Below are positions 1-7,605 of a DNA stretch of 64,000 nucleotides, piece after piece. Position numbers and translations under genes: made by a program. Each line of letters starts with the position of its first letter. The stretch's first letter is position 1. This DNA comes from Nocardia sp. alder85J. Its GTDB lineage: Bacteria > Actinomycetota > Actinomycetes > Mycobacteriales > Mycobacteriaceae. The notes under the pieces were generated by a model that saw only the letters and a program-made list of their open reading frames with translations, was not told where the DNA came from and searched no databases. The stretch lies in the NCBI RefSeq assembly GCF_020176955.2, contig NZ_JAIUCZ020000004.1:62001-126000 (forward strand), in the 5' to 3' direction.

Positions 1-819
1 ATCAACTCCGTGGACTCCGCCGACGGCTATTCGGTCTGGGTGCCGGGCAATTCCGGCGGCGAGTCGGAGACGATCATCGGCCGCTGGCTGCAACGCTCCG
101 GCAAACGCGACAGTGTCGTGGTCGCCACCAAGGTCGGGATGCTGCCGACCCGTCCGGGCCTGTCGCGGGACAACATCCTGCGCGCCGCCGAGGATTCGCT
201 GCGGCGGCTACAGACCGATTACATCGACCTCTACTACTCGCACCGCGATGACGCCGAGGTCCCGCAGGAGGAGACGCTCGGCGCCTATCAGACCCTGATC
301 GAGCAGGGCAAGGTGCGCGTCATCGGCGCCTCCAACTTCAGCGCCGACCGGTTGCGGTCGGCGGCGGCGATCAGCGCCGATTCCGGTCTGCCCGCCTACC
401 AGGTGATCCAGCCCGAATACAGCCTGTACGCCCGCGCCGACTACGAGACCGGGCTGGAGCAGGTGGTGACCGACCTGAAGCTCGGCGTCGTCACCTATCG
501 TCCGCTGGCCTCGGGCTTCCTCACCGGCAAGTACCGCTCCGAGGCCGACCTGGGCAAGAGCCCGCGCGGGCAGCGCGGTGTGGCGAAATACCTCGAGCCG
601 CGCGGCCTGCGCATCCTGTCCGCCCTGGACGCGGTCGCCGACAAGCATCGGGTGTCGCAGGCGGCCGTCGCCATCGGCTGGCAGCTGACCCGGCCCGGTA
701 TCACCGCGCCGATCGCGTCGGCGACCTCGGTGGAGCAGCTGCGCGAGCTGGGCGTGGCCGCCCAGCTGACCTTGGACGTGGCCGACCTGAGCCTGCTCGC
801 CGAGGCCAGCGCGGGCTGA
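1..819 (+). CDS. Aldo/keto reductase, 5' end cut by window edge
   Basis: The reading frame is open from base 1, so the gene starts outside the window; 272 codons remain. The family reduces carbonyls with NADPH in a TIM barrel. The active-site segment DSADGY (codons 5-10) supplies the catalytic Tyr, VATKVG the Lys and YYSHRDD the His. GASNFS and the C-terminal SATSVEQL cofactor-binding segment are also typical of the AKR family. Roughly 45 N-terminal residues (first strand and Gly-rich turn) are missing. The substrate cannot be told. No partner gene is close; the next gene downstream is convergent. Confidence 0.9.
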   Translation: MNSVDSADGYSVWVPGNSGGESETIIGRWLQRSGKRDSVVVATKVGMLPTRPGLSRDNILRAAEDSLRRLQTDYIDLYYSHRDDAEVPQEETLGAYQTLIEQGKVRVIGASNFSADRLRSAAAISADSGLPAYQVIQPEYSLYARADYETGLEQVVTDLKLGVVTYRPLASGFLTGKYRSEADLGKSPRGQRGVAKYLEPRGLRILSALDAVADKHRVSQAAVAIGWQLTRPGITAPIASATSVEQLRELGVAAQLTLDVADLSLLAEASAG

Positions 820-865
820 ACGAGTCCGGCGTCCCGGTCGAGCAGGCTCAGGTCGGTGCGAGGTC

Positions 866-986
866 GAACAGCACCCGGGCGGCTCGGAGGCGAACAGCCC
901 TGGGCAGCTCAGCCGAACAGCATCTGGGCAGTTCGGCCTGGCAGCCGCTGGGCAGTCCGGTCGAACAGCCCTGGGCAGCTCGGCTG
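866..986. repeat. Degenerate 24-bp tandem repeat, about 4-5 units
   Basis: Units of 23-24 bp, each containing GAACAGC and CTGGGCAG-like cores, run at 892-914, 915-938, 939-962 and 963-986, with a poorer 26-bp unit at 866-891. They fill the gap between two convergent genes. The period is a multiple of 3 but no frame has a start signal or protein homology that I recognise, so I treat it as intergenic repeat DNA. Confidence 0.65.
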
Positions 987-994
987 AGTAAAGC

Positions 995-1366
995 TCAGCC
1001 GAACAGCGGCCGGGCGCCGGGATGCTCGATCTGCCAGCGGTCGGGCTTGCCCGGCGGGTAGACGACCGGGAACTGGTCGCCGGGGGAGGGCCACTGGCCG
1101 ACATCCCAGACGAATCGGCCGTAGACGGTCTCCCCGGCCACACTGGGCCCCGACACCGTGCCGGTCAGGGTGACGAACTGCTCACCCTGAGCGGCCGGTC
1201 GCGGGCTCACGCCGGTCACGTACAGGGTGCCGCTCTCCACGGCCGGCGGATTCCGCCACGATCTCCCGGCGCCCCGCCCGCCGCCGGTCCGGCCGCGGCG
1301 GTACTGGGTGATCAACGCGACCACCACGCCTGCGAGCACCACGATGAAACCGATCTGCAGCAGCAT
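995..1366 (-). CDS. Small single-pass membrane protein, function unknown
   Basis: This is a 123-aa protein. Residues 5-20 form one hydrophobic N-terminal helix, followed by basic residues (YRRGR) and a soluble C-terminal part of about 90 residues with several short strand-like segments (GTLYVTGVSP, FVTLTGTVSG, TVYGRFVWDV). This suggests an anchored beta-rich domain on one face of the membrane. I do not recognise the family. The ATG at 1366 is preceded by TAGCAT on the coding strand (1373-1378 read in reverse) with a 6-nt gap, which fits a -10 box and a leaderless transcript. Confidence 0.7.
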   Translation of the reverse strand: MLLQIGFIVVLAGVVVALITQYRRGRTGGGRGAGRSWRNPPAVESGTLYVTGVSPRPAAQGEQFVTLTGTVSGPSVAGETVYGRFVWDVGQWPSPGDQFPVVYPPGKPDRWQIEHPGARPLFG

Positions 1367-1543
1367 GTTTCCATGCTAGTGCGGCATCCGAACGGGCCGG
1401 TGCGGCGATCGGGGCGGTGGGTCCGTACCGCCGAAAGCCGCACACCCACCCCGTTCGCGGAGTTGTCGTTCGCGGAGGAGGCATTCCGAATCCACCTCGA
1501 ACTCCTCGCGGGCGAACGGTCGGCGGTTCGGTCGCGCCGGACA

Positions 1544-2767
1544 TCAGCACGCGGTGAGCTCGCCGACACCGAGTGGGGTACGTCGCAACTCCCAGCCCGA
1601 GGTGTGCCGGGCCGCCGCCGGCTCGCCGCGACCGGTGTAGATCAGTTGGGCCCCACGGGGATTGGTGTCCGGATCGGTGAACATCGCGGTGAGCCGCGCG
1701 GCGACGCCGGGGGTGAGCTGGGTGTCGAGATCGTCGACGACCAGCACCCGGCCGATGTCCAGCGCGTCCAGGACGGCGGGCAGCAGCCGCAGCAGCGCCA
1801 GCGTCGCGGTGGACTCGTCGGCCACGTCGATCGCCGCCGTCATGCCGGTGTGCACCAGGCCCAGGCCCACCCCGCAGCGCGCCGCCATCCGGGTGTAGAG
1901 GGTGTCGCGGGCGGCCCGCAGATCGGCCAGTTCGCGGTCCAGAGCCGCCGGGGTCAGGCCGTGGCTGTGGGCCAGTTCGGCGGCGTGCCCGGGGGAGATC
2001 AGGCAGGCGTCCGCCTCCTTGGTCGCGACGGCGATCTCGCCGTCGAGTTCCCGCAGATAGTCGGCGTAGCGCGGATCGGGTTCCGGGATCAGCACGTCCT
2101 CGACACCGAGATCGGCCCCGCGCAGCAGGGTCAGCAGCCGCGCGGCGTGTTCGGCGGACCGGGACAGGTGGCTGCCGAGGCGATGCTCGATCGCGGCCGG
2201 GTCGCCGGGGCCGTGCACCACGTCGAGCCGGTCGGCGAACCAGCGATGCGCCGGGGTCAGCGCCTCGGCGTGCAGTTGCCCGGCGAGGCTGAGCAGCAAG
2301 GCATTCGGGCGCACCAGTGGGACCAGGGCGCCGATGCCGTAGCGGGCCGGTTCGAACTGCGCGCCGACCCGGATCTGTTCGCCGGCGCGTTCGAACACCA
2401 CGCGCTTGCGCTGATGCGGATGGCTGTACAGCCATTCCGCGGTGACATCGGCCTGGTCGAGCCGGTAACCGTAGCTGTAGGACACCCCCTCGGCCACGAA
2501 GGCGGCGGCGAATTCCGAAGGACGGTCCACGAATCCGAGATGCGGCGCGCGCACCGGACCGGCGTAGGGATCCCACCCGGCGACCGAGTGCAGCACCGCG
2601 TCGCGCATGTGCGCGAGCGCGTCCACGAGGCTGGACTTGCCGGTGGCGACCGCGCCCCGGACCGCCGTCACCGGGGCGGGCAGGGCGCCGGCCCGGGTAC
2701 CGATCGGCCGCAGTTCCTGCGGTTCGGCCAGAAAGCGGTGATTCGTCACCTGGAAGCTGCGCAGCAC
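1544..2767 (-). CDS. AAA ATPase of OLD/AAA_21/AAA_15 type
   Basis: The protein is 407 aa from the GTG at 2767. The N-terminus (LRSFQVTNHRFL) is a typical ABC/SMC-like first strand, followed by a Walker A (GAVATGKSS) near residue 40 and, late in the protein, Walker B VLVVDDLDTQL. This split layout is known from OLD-family and AAA_21 ATPases, some of which act in phage defence or toxin-antitoxin systems. No TOPRIM or nuclease domain follows, so any effector activity is unknown. A GTG at 2812 is an alternative start but lies against the operator. The gene is divergent from the ArsR-type regulator and may share its control region. Confidence 0.75.
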   Translation of the reverse strand: MLRSFQVTNHRFLAEPQELRPIGTRAGALPAPVTAVRGAVATGKSSLVDALAHMRDAVLHSVAGWDPYAGPVRAPHLGFVDRPSEFAAAFVAEGVSYSYGYRLDQADVTAEWLYSHPHQRKRVVFERAGEQIRVGAQFEPARYGIGALVPLVRPNALLLSLAGQLHAEALTPAHRWFADRLDVVHGPGDPAAIEHRLGSHLSRSAEHAARLLTLLRGADLGVEDVLIPEPDPRYADYLRELDGEIAVATKEADACLISPGHAAELAHSHGLTPAALDRELADLRAARDTLYTRMAARCGVGLGLVHTGMTAAIDVADESTATLALLRLLPAVLDALDIGRVLVVDDLDTQLTPGVAARLTAMFTDPDTNPRGAQLIYTGRGEPAAARHTSGWELRRTPLGVGELTAC

Positions 2768-2812
2768 CCCGCCATCCTGCCGTTTTCCGCGACCGACCGC
2801 GAGCCTTGACAC

Positions 2813-2859
2813 GCAACCGTTTAGTTGCCTGTCGCGGCCATATGCAACTCATTGGTTGC
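2813..2859. promoter_or_regulatory. Two identical dyads, GCAAC-N6-GTTGC, probable ArsR operators
   Basis: Dyad 1 is at 2813-2828 and dyad 2 at 2844-2859, with identical half-sites GCAAC and GTTGC and a 31-bp centre-to-centre distance, about three helical turns. They lie directly upstream of the ArsR-AHSA1 gene and between it and the divergent ATPase. TTGACA at 2806-2811 could be a -35 box. Autoregulation is inferred from position and symmetry. Confidence 0.7.
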
Positions 2860-2876
2860 CTATGGAGGATGATGCC

Positions 2877-3704
2877 GTGGACGAGGTGTTCAAGGCGCTG
2901 GCCGATCCCAGCCGCCGGTTGCTGCTGGACAGTCCGAACGCGCACGACGGTCAGAGCCGGGGTCAGTTGGGCGCCGGGTTGCAGCTGACCAGGCAGGCGG
3001 TCAGCAAACATCTGGCAGTGCTGGAGGCGGCGAATCTGGTGACCACCCGCCGCTGGGGGCGCGAGAAGCTGCACTATCTGAACGCCGAGCCCGTCAACGC
3101 CATCTCCGACCGCTGGATCCACCACTACGACCGGCGGCGGGTGCACGCCCTCGCCGATCTGAAGACCGCATCGGAGAGTGCGGCCACGAGTGAAGAATTC
3201 GGCTACACCACCCACATCGAGACCACCGATCGCGCGCTGTGGCAGGCGCTCACCGATCCGGCGTTCACCCAGCGCTATCGGGGCGCGACCTCCGACACCG
3301 ACTGGCGCAAGGGCTCCGAAATGGTCTGGCACCAACACGGTTGGTCCAGCACGGATCCGGCTCAGGTGGTGCTGGAGGCCGACCCGTACCGCCGGTTGTC
3401 CGACACCTGGCACACCTTCGACCCGTCCTTCGCCGAGGCGATGGAGATGAGCGCGGAGGACGGGGCGGCCTGGGGCAGCGAGCCGCGATCGACGGTGACC
3501 TTCGAACTCGAGCCGAGGGGCGAGGTCGTCGAGCTCACCGTGGTACACGACGGTTCGGCCCGGACAGCGGTGTGCCGGCGGCCGTCAGCCAGGGCTGTCC
3601 GGGGATCCTGGCCGATCTCGAGACGCTGCTGGAGACCGGGGAGACGCTGCCGTCCTGAATGCCGTCCGGGAGCTCATCGTCCGTGCCGCAGCCGGCGCCG
3701 ATAG
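2877..3704 (+). CDS. ArsR-family HTH fused to AHSA1/SRPBCC domain; probable frameshift near 3555
   Basis: An N-terminal winged helix (VFKALADPSRR, then LTRQAVSKHLAVLEAANLV) is followed by an AHSA1/SRPBCC ligand-binding domain (YTTHIETTDRALWQALTDP). Fused ArsR-AHSA1 proteins are a known actinobacterial type. The GTG at 2877 is chosen because GGAGG sits 8 nt upstream (2864-2868) and MDEVFKALADPSRR is the usual start. After VVHDG (about 3554) the frame leaves the family pattern: the expected ending (GPDSGVP..., then GILADLETLLETGE) continues in the +2 frame to a stop at 3658. One missing T at 3554-3556 explains this. It is either a real frameshift or a sequencing error. Confidence 0.8.
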   Translation: MDEVFKALADPSRRLLLDSPNAHDGQSRGQLGAGLQLTRQAVSKHLAVLEAANLVTTRRWGREKLHYLNAEPVNAISDRWIHHYDRRRVHALADLKTASESAATSEEFGYTTHIETTDRALWQALTDPAFTQRYRGATSDTDWRKGSEMVWHQHGWSSTDPAQVVLEADPYRRLSDTWHTFDPSFAEAMEMSAEDGAAWGSEPRSTVTFELEPRGEVVELTVVHDGSARTAVCRRPSARAVRGSWPISRRCWRPGRRCRPECRPGAHRPCRSRRR

Positions 3705-4447
3705 ACCTCGGCCGCGGCCCGGTGGAATCCGGACGGCAACTCGTGCGCGTCGAATGTCGCCGCAATCTCCTCCATCTCGCCGATCCAGCGCCAGCCTTTG
3801 GCGGTCGCGGTGGCCGCGGCCTGCTCACTGCGGCCGGCCAGATCCGGTTGCGACAGCGCCCATTCCGCGAGCAGCGCGTCCTCGACGCGCTCGGCGCGGG
3901 CGAGCTCGCGGACGTCGAGCAGCAGCGCCTGCGCGCCCTTGGTCCAAGCGGCATAGGTGATCTTCAGTGCCGATGCCGCGCCGATCCCGGCGCCGGGCAG
4001 CACCCGGGCATCCAGATCGCTGCCGGTGAACAGCTCGGCCACCTCGGCGGCTCGCGGCCCGGACAGGTAGAGACGAGTGGCGCCGGAGCCGTCGGGCGGC
4101 AACCCGACGATGCCGCCGTCCACGAACTCGCCGCCGACCAGACCGGCGACGGTGCGGGTGGTGTCCGGGGCGACGGCGTTGGCGTCCACGAAGATTCCGC
4201 CGAAATCGCCGAACTCCCGGCCGGTGTCCACGGCCGCGTGCGGCGGGCAGATCGACAGCACCACATCGGCTTTCGCTCCGATTGCCGCCACCGTGCCGAC
4301 GTCGGTGAGATCGGCGGCGGCCGCGCGCGCCGCCGTGGCCGGGCTGCGGCCGGTCGCGGCCCACAGCACGGTGTGCCCGGCCTGCCGCAGGCAACGGCCC
4401 ACCGCCGCACCCATGTCGCCGGGATGCACCAGGCCCACCACGCTCAT
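3674..4447 (-). CDS. NAD(P)-binding oxidoreductase with DUF1932 C-terminal domain (6PGDH/HIBADH-like)
   Basis: The protein is 257 aa from the ATG at 4447. The N-terminal Rossmann fold has GLVHPGDMGAAVG in place of the usual GxGxMG turn. Its middle (FVDANAVAP, FVDGGIVG) matches the beta-hydroxyacid dehydrogenase layout. The C-terminal half (SALKITYAAWTKG, WRWIGEMEEIAATF) is the DUF1932 domain. The Lys in SALKITYA aligns with the catalytic Lys of the 3-hydroxyisobutyrate dehydrogenase class. Substrate unknown. The stop falls inside the read-through tail of the convergent frameshifted regulator. An 8-bp repeat tract begins 34 bp upstream of the start codon. Confidence 0.85.
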   Translation of the reverse strand: MSVVGLVHPGDMGAAVGRCLRQAGHTVLWAATGRSPATAARAAAADLTDVGTVAAIGAKADVVLSICPPHAAVDTGREFGDFGGIFVDANAVAPDTTRTVAGLVGGEFVDGGIVGLPPDGSGATRLYLSGPRAAEVAELFTGSDLDARVLPGAGIGAASALKITYAAWTKGAQALLLDVRELARAERVEDALLAEWALSQPDLAGRSEQAAATATAKGWRWIGEMEEIAATFDAHELPSGFHRAAAEVYRRRLRHGR

Positions 4448-4480
4448 GCTGCCGTCCTCTCTGTCGGGATGCCACGATCG

Positions 4481-4587
4481 TCCGGGTGTCCGGGTGTCCG
4501 GGTGTCCGGGTGTCCGGGTGTCCGGGTGTCCGGGTGTCCGGGTGTCCGGCTCAGCCGACCCGATGTCCGAGCCGACCCGATGTCCGA
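4481..4587. repeat. Simple repeat: eight perfect copies of TCCGGGTG, then a 17-bp duplicate
   Basis: TCCGGGTG is repeated without error eight times at 4481-4544, with a ninth broken copy at 4545. It is followed by a 17-bp direct duplication at about 4554-4587 (each copy starting GCCGACCCGATG). The tract sits at the 5' end of the DUF1932 gene (ATG at 4447). Perfect short tandem repeats like this are prone to slippage and could change promoter spacing. Confidence 0.9.
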
Positions 4588-4667
4588 GCCGCCGCGATCC
4601 CGGACGGCGCGGTTGCCGGCCGGTCAGACCGACTCGGTCACCGTGGCCGCGCGGTTGTCGTGCTCGC

Positions 4668-5087
4668 TCAGGGCAGCATGCCGTACGCGTGATCCGGCGT
4701 GATGCGCACGACCGCACGGCGATCCGCGACCATGGCCCGCCGGTAGTCGTCCCAGTCCGGATGCTCCCCACTGGCGGACCGATAGTAGGTGATCAGCTCC
4801 TCGACGGTCGGGTCATCCGGCGCGGCCGCGACCGGGGTCAGCTCGACATCGCCCTCCAGCACCGCGTACTGCCAGAAGTCGGCACTGGTCACGTGCAACG
4901 CCGCCCAGGGCTGCCGCCGCAGATTGTGGTACTTGGCCCGGTCGGCCGTGATCGAGATCCGGATGACCCCGTCGTCGCCGACCGAATGCGTCACGTTCGA
5001 CAGCTGCGGCCGGCCGTTGCGGCGGAGCGTGGTGAGCACCGAACGCGGGGTACTGCGGGCGAAATCCAGTGCGGCATCGAGTTCCAT
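4668..5087 (-). CDS. PPOX-class flavin/F420-dependent oxidoreductase
   Basis: The protein is 139 aa from the ATG at 5087. It has the split-barrel pyridoxamine 5'-phosphate oxidase-like fold: ARSTPRSVLTTLRRNGRPQLSNV gives the first hairpin, RISITADRAKYHNLRRQPWAALHV the cofactor phosphate-binding stretch, and TVEELITYYRSASGEHPDWDDYRRAM the terminal helix common in actinobacterial F420-type members such as Rv1155-like proteins. F420 rather than FMN is an inference from the taxon. It is divergent from ligA with about 120 bp between starts. Confidence 0.85.
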   Translation of the reverse strand: MELDAALDFARSTPRSVLTTLRRNGRPQLSNVTHSVGDDGVIRISITADRAKYHNLRRQPWAALHVTSADFWQYAVLEGDVELTPVAAAPDDPTVEELITYYRSASGEHPDWDDYRRAMVADRRAVVRITPDHAYGMLP

Positions 5088-5195
5088 ATCGGCTCCAACT
5101 CCCGGCGCCGGTGGGCTGTTCCCCACCGGCGTGTCGCCACTCGGACCTGGAACGACGTGCGGGAATGGGGCAGCAGACTTGTCGGTCGGCTCCGC

Positions 5196-5201
5196 TAGTC
5201 T
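5196..5201 (+). promoter_or_regulatory. Putative -10 box TAGTCT of ligA (leaderless)
   Basis: TAGTCT ends 7 nt before the GTG start of ligA at 5209. This is the distance expected if transcription begins at the start codon itself. No Shine-Dalgarno is visible. The -35 element is not clear. Confidence 0.45.
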
Positions 5202-5208
5202 GCCTTTC

Positions 5209-7371
5209 GTGAGCGAATCGGGGATCGAGATCCGGCCCGCGACGGGCGACGAGCGGACACAGTGGCAGCAGCTGTCCGAAGAGGTGCGCGAGCACCAGTT
5301 CCGCTATTACGTGCGGGACGCCCCGATCATCTCCGACGGCGAATTCGACGCGCTGCTGCGCCGGTTGCAGGAGCTGGAGGAGGCCCACCCCGATCTGCGC
5401 ACCCCCGATTCGCCGACCCAGCTGGTGGGCGGTGGTTTCGCCACCGATTTCACCGCGGTCGACCACCTCGAGCGAATGATGTCGCTGGACAACGTGTTCG
5501 ACGAGGACGAGATGCGGGCCTGGATCGGCCGCGTCGAGGCCGAGACGGGCGCCGGCATCCACTACGTGTGCGAGGTCAAGATCGACGGTGTCGCGCTGAA
5601 CCTCGTCTACGAGCAGGGCCGCCTGGTCCGCGGCGCCACCCGCGGCGACGGGCGCACCGGTGAGGACGTCACCCTCAACGCCCGCACCATCGGCGACATC
5701 CCCGCGCAGCTCGCCCCCAGCGCGGAGTTCCCCGTCCCGGAACTGCTGGAGGTGCGCGGTGAGGTGTACTTCCGGGTCGCCGATTTCGAGGAGCTCAACG
5801 CCGCCATCGTCGCGGAAGGCAAACCGCCCTACGCCAATCCGCGCAACACCGCGGCGGGCTCGCTGCGCCAGAAGGATCCGGCGGTCACCGCGCGGCGGCC
5901 GCTGCGGATGATCTGCCACGGCTTCGGCCGCAGGGTGGGTTTCGCCCCGGAATCGCAGTACGAGGCATATCGCGCGCTGGCGGCGTGGGGACTGCCGGTC
6001 TCCGCGCACACCGTCCGGGTGCAGGGCGCCGACGCCGTCCTGGACCGTATCCGCTGGTGGGGTGAGCACCGGCACGACATCGAGCACGAGATCGACGGCC
6101 AGGTGATCAAGGTCGACGAATTCTCGTTGCAGCGCAGGCTCGGCGCCACCTCCCGCGCGCCGCGGTGGGCCATCGCGTACAAGTACCCGCCGGAGGAGGC
6201 CACCACCAGACTGCTGGACATCCAGGTCAACGTGGGCCGCACCGGCCGGGTGACCCCGTTCGCGGTGATGGAGCCGGTCACCGTCGCCGGTTCCACCGTG
6301 GCCATGGCCACGCTGCACAATGCCGCCGAGGTGGCGCGCAAGGGCGTACTCATCGGCGACACGGTCACCATCCGCAAGGCCGGCGATGTCATCCCGGAGG
6401 TGCTGGGCCCGGTGGTGGATGTGCGCGACGGCACCGAGCGTGCCTTCGTCATGCCCACGCACTGTCCCGAATGCGGTACCGAGCTGGCCCCGGAGAAGGA
6501 GGGCGACGCCGATATCCGCTGCCCGAATCAGCAGCACTGTCCGGCGCAGTTGCGGGAGCGCGTCTTCCACGTGGCCGGTCGCGGCGCCTTCGACATCGAG
6601 GCGCTCGGCTACGAGGCCGCGATCGACCTGCTGAAATCCGGGGCTATCGACGACGAGGGCGACCTGTTCGACCTCACCGAGGCGAAACTGCTCGGCACCA
6701 CCCTGTTCACCAACAAGAACGGCAGCTTGTCCGCCAACGGAAAGCGCTTGTTGCAGAACCTCGATGCCGCGAAGAACCGGCCGCTGTGGCGGGTGCTGGT
6801 GGCGTTGTCGATCCGCCATGTCGGCCCCACCGCCGCTCGCGCCCTGGCCTCCGAATTCGGTGAGATGTCTCGCATCGAGGCCGCCTCGGTCGAGGAACTC
6901 GCCGCCGTCGACGGCGTCGGCCCGACCATCGCGGCCGCGGTCGTGGAGTGGTTCACCGTCGAATGGCACCGGGTGATCGTCGCGAAGTGGCAGGCGGCCG
7001 GGGTGCGGATGGCCGACGAACGCGACGCGTCCATCGAGCGCACCCTCGAGGGCCTGTCGATCGTGGTCACCGGCTCGTTGCAGACCTTCTCCCGAGACGA
7101 GGCCAAGGAGGCCATCCTGATTCGCGGCGGCAAGGCGGCCGGTTCGGTCTCGAAGAAGACGGCCTTCGTGGTCATCGGCGAGGCCCCGGGCACCAAAGCG
7201 GCCAAGGCCGAGGAGCTGGGCGTCCCGATCCTCGACGAGGACGGCTTCCGATTATTACTGGAGTCCGGCCCGGAGGCGGTGACCCCGGCGGCCGAGCCTG
7301 CGGATTCGACCGAGCTCGCAGAAGAGGACGAGCCTGTGGAGCCGACCGAGCCCGCCGACGCGACAGACTAG
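5209..7371 (+). CDS. ligA: NAD+-dependent DNA ligase LigA
   Basis: The protein is 720 aa and joins nicks in duplex DNA during replication and repair using NAD+. In order it shows the Ia domain with YYVRDAPIISDGEFD (NAD-binding Tyr and Asp), the adenylation domain with CEVKIDGVAL (Lys124 forms ligase-AMP), the OB fold (VNVGRTGRVTPFAVMEPV), a four-Cys zinc finger (CPECG then CPNQQHC, about 419-443), helix-hairpin-helix repeats (AVDGVGPTIAAAV) and a C-terminal BRCT domain (IVVTGSLQTFSRDEAKEAI). A 30-residue acidic tail rich in Glu and Pro follows. The GTG start is chosen for the family N-terminus and the -10 box just before it. Confidence 0.97.
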   Translation: MSESGIEIRPATGDERTQWQQLSEEVREHQFRYYVRDAPIISDGEFDALLRRLQELEEAHPDLRTPDSPTQLVGGGFATDFTAVDHLERMMSLDNVFDEDEMRAWIGRVEAETGAGIHYVCEVKIDGVALNLVYEQGRLVRGATRGDGRTGEDVTLNARTIGDIPAQLAPSAEFPVPELLEVRGEVYFRVADFEELNAAIVAEGKPPYANPRNTAAGSLRQKDPAVTARRPLRMICHGFGRRVGFAPESQYEAYRALAAWGLPVSAHTVRVQGADAVLDRIRWWGEHRHDIEHEIDGQVIKVDEFSLQRRLGATSRAPRWAIAYKYPPEEATTRLLDIQVNVGRTGRVTPFAVMEPVTVAGSTVAMATLHNAAEVARKGVLIGDTVTIRKAGDVIPEVLGPVVDVRDGTERAFVMPTHCPECGTELAPEKEGDADIRCPNQQHCPAQLRERVFHVAGRGAFDIEALGYEAAIDLLKSGAIDDEGDLFDLTEAKLLGTTLFTNKNGSLSANGKRLLQNLDAAKNRPLWRVLVALSIRHVGPTAARALASEFGEMSRIEAASVEELAAVDGVGPTIAAAVVEWFTVEWHRVIVAKWQAAGVRMADERDASIERTLEGLSIVVTGSLQTFSRDEAKEAILIRGGKAAGSVSKKTAFVVIGEAPGTKAAKAEELGVPILDEDGFRLLLESGPEAVTPAAEPADSTELAEEDEPVEPTEPADATD

Positions 7372-7405
7372 ACCGACCCGGCCGACGAGCCGACCCCGCC
7401 GACCG

Positions 7406-7495
7406 GGCTGATCCAGCCGTGTGGACTGATCCGGTCGAGTGGGCTGATCCGGTCGTGTGGGCTGATCCGGCTGCGTGGACTGATCCGGTCGGCCG
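7406..7495. repeat. Five tandem 18-bp units downstream of ligA
   Basis: Units at 7406-7423, 7424-7441, 7442-7459, 7460-7477 and 7478-7495 share the core CTGATCC(G/A)G. Less regular GCCGACC-rich copies flank them on both sides (about 7372-7405 and 7496-7560). They occupy the gap between ligA and the convergent dehydrogenase gene. All frames are low complexity, and I see no gene. Confidence 0.75.
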
Positions 7496-7605
7496 GGCCG
7501 ACCCAGCCGACTCGGCCGGGCCGACCCAGCCGACCAGGTCGCCGCGGCTGGGTCCGCTGATCCGGCCGACCGGGTGCGGGCAAGCCCCAAGGGGCGCAGC
7601 GCATC

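Noticed and set aside
1022..2809. 595-aa + strand frame opposite the ATPase gene
   Set aside because: No ribosome binding site or motif; the minus frame has Walker A and B.
4554..4587. Separate regulatory meaning for the 17-bp duplication
   Set aside because: It adjoins the 8-bp tract and is most simply part of the same slippage-prone segment.
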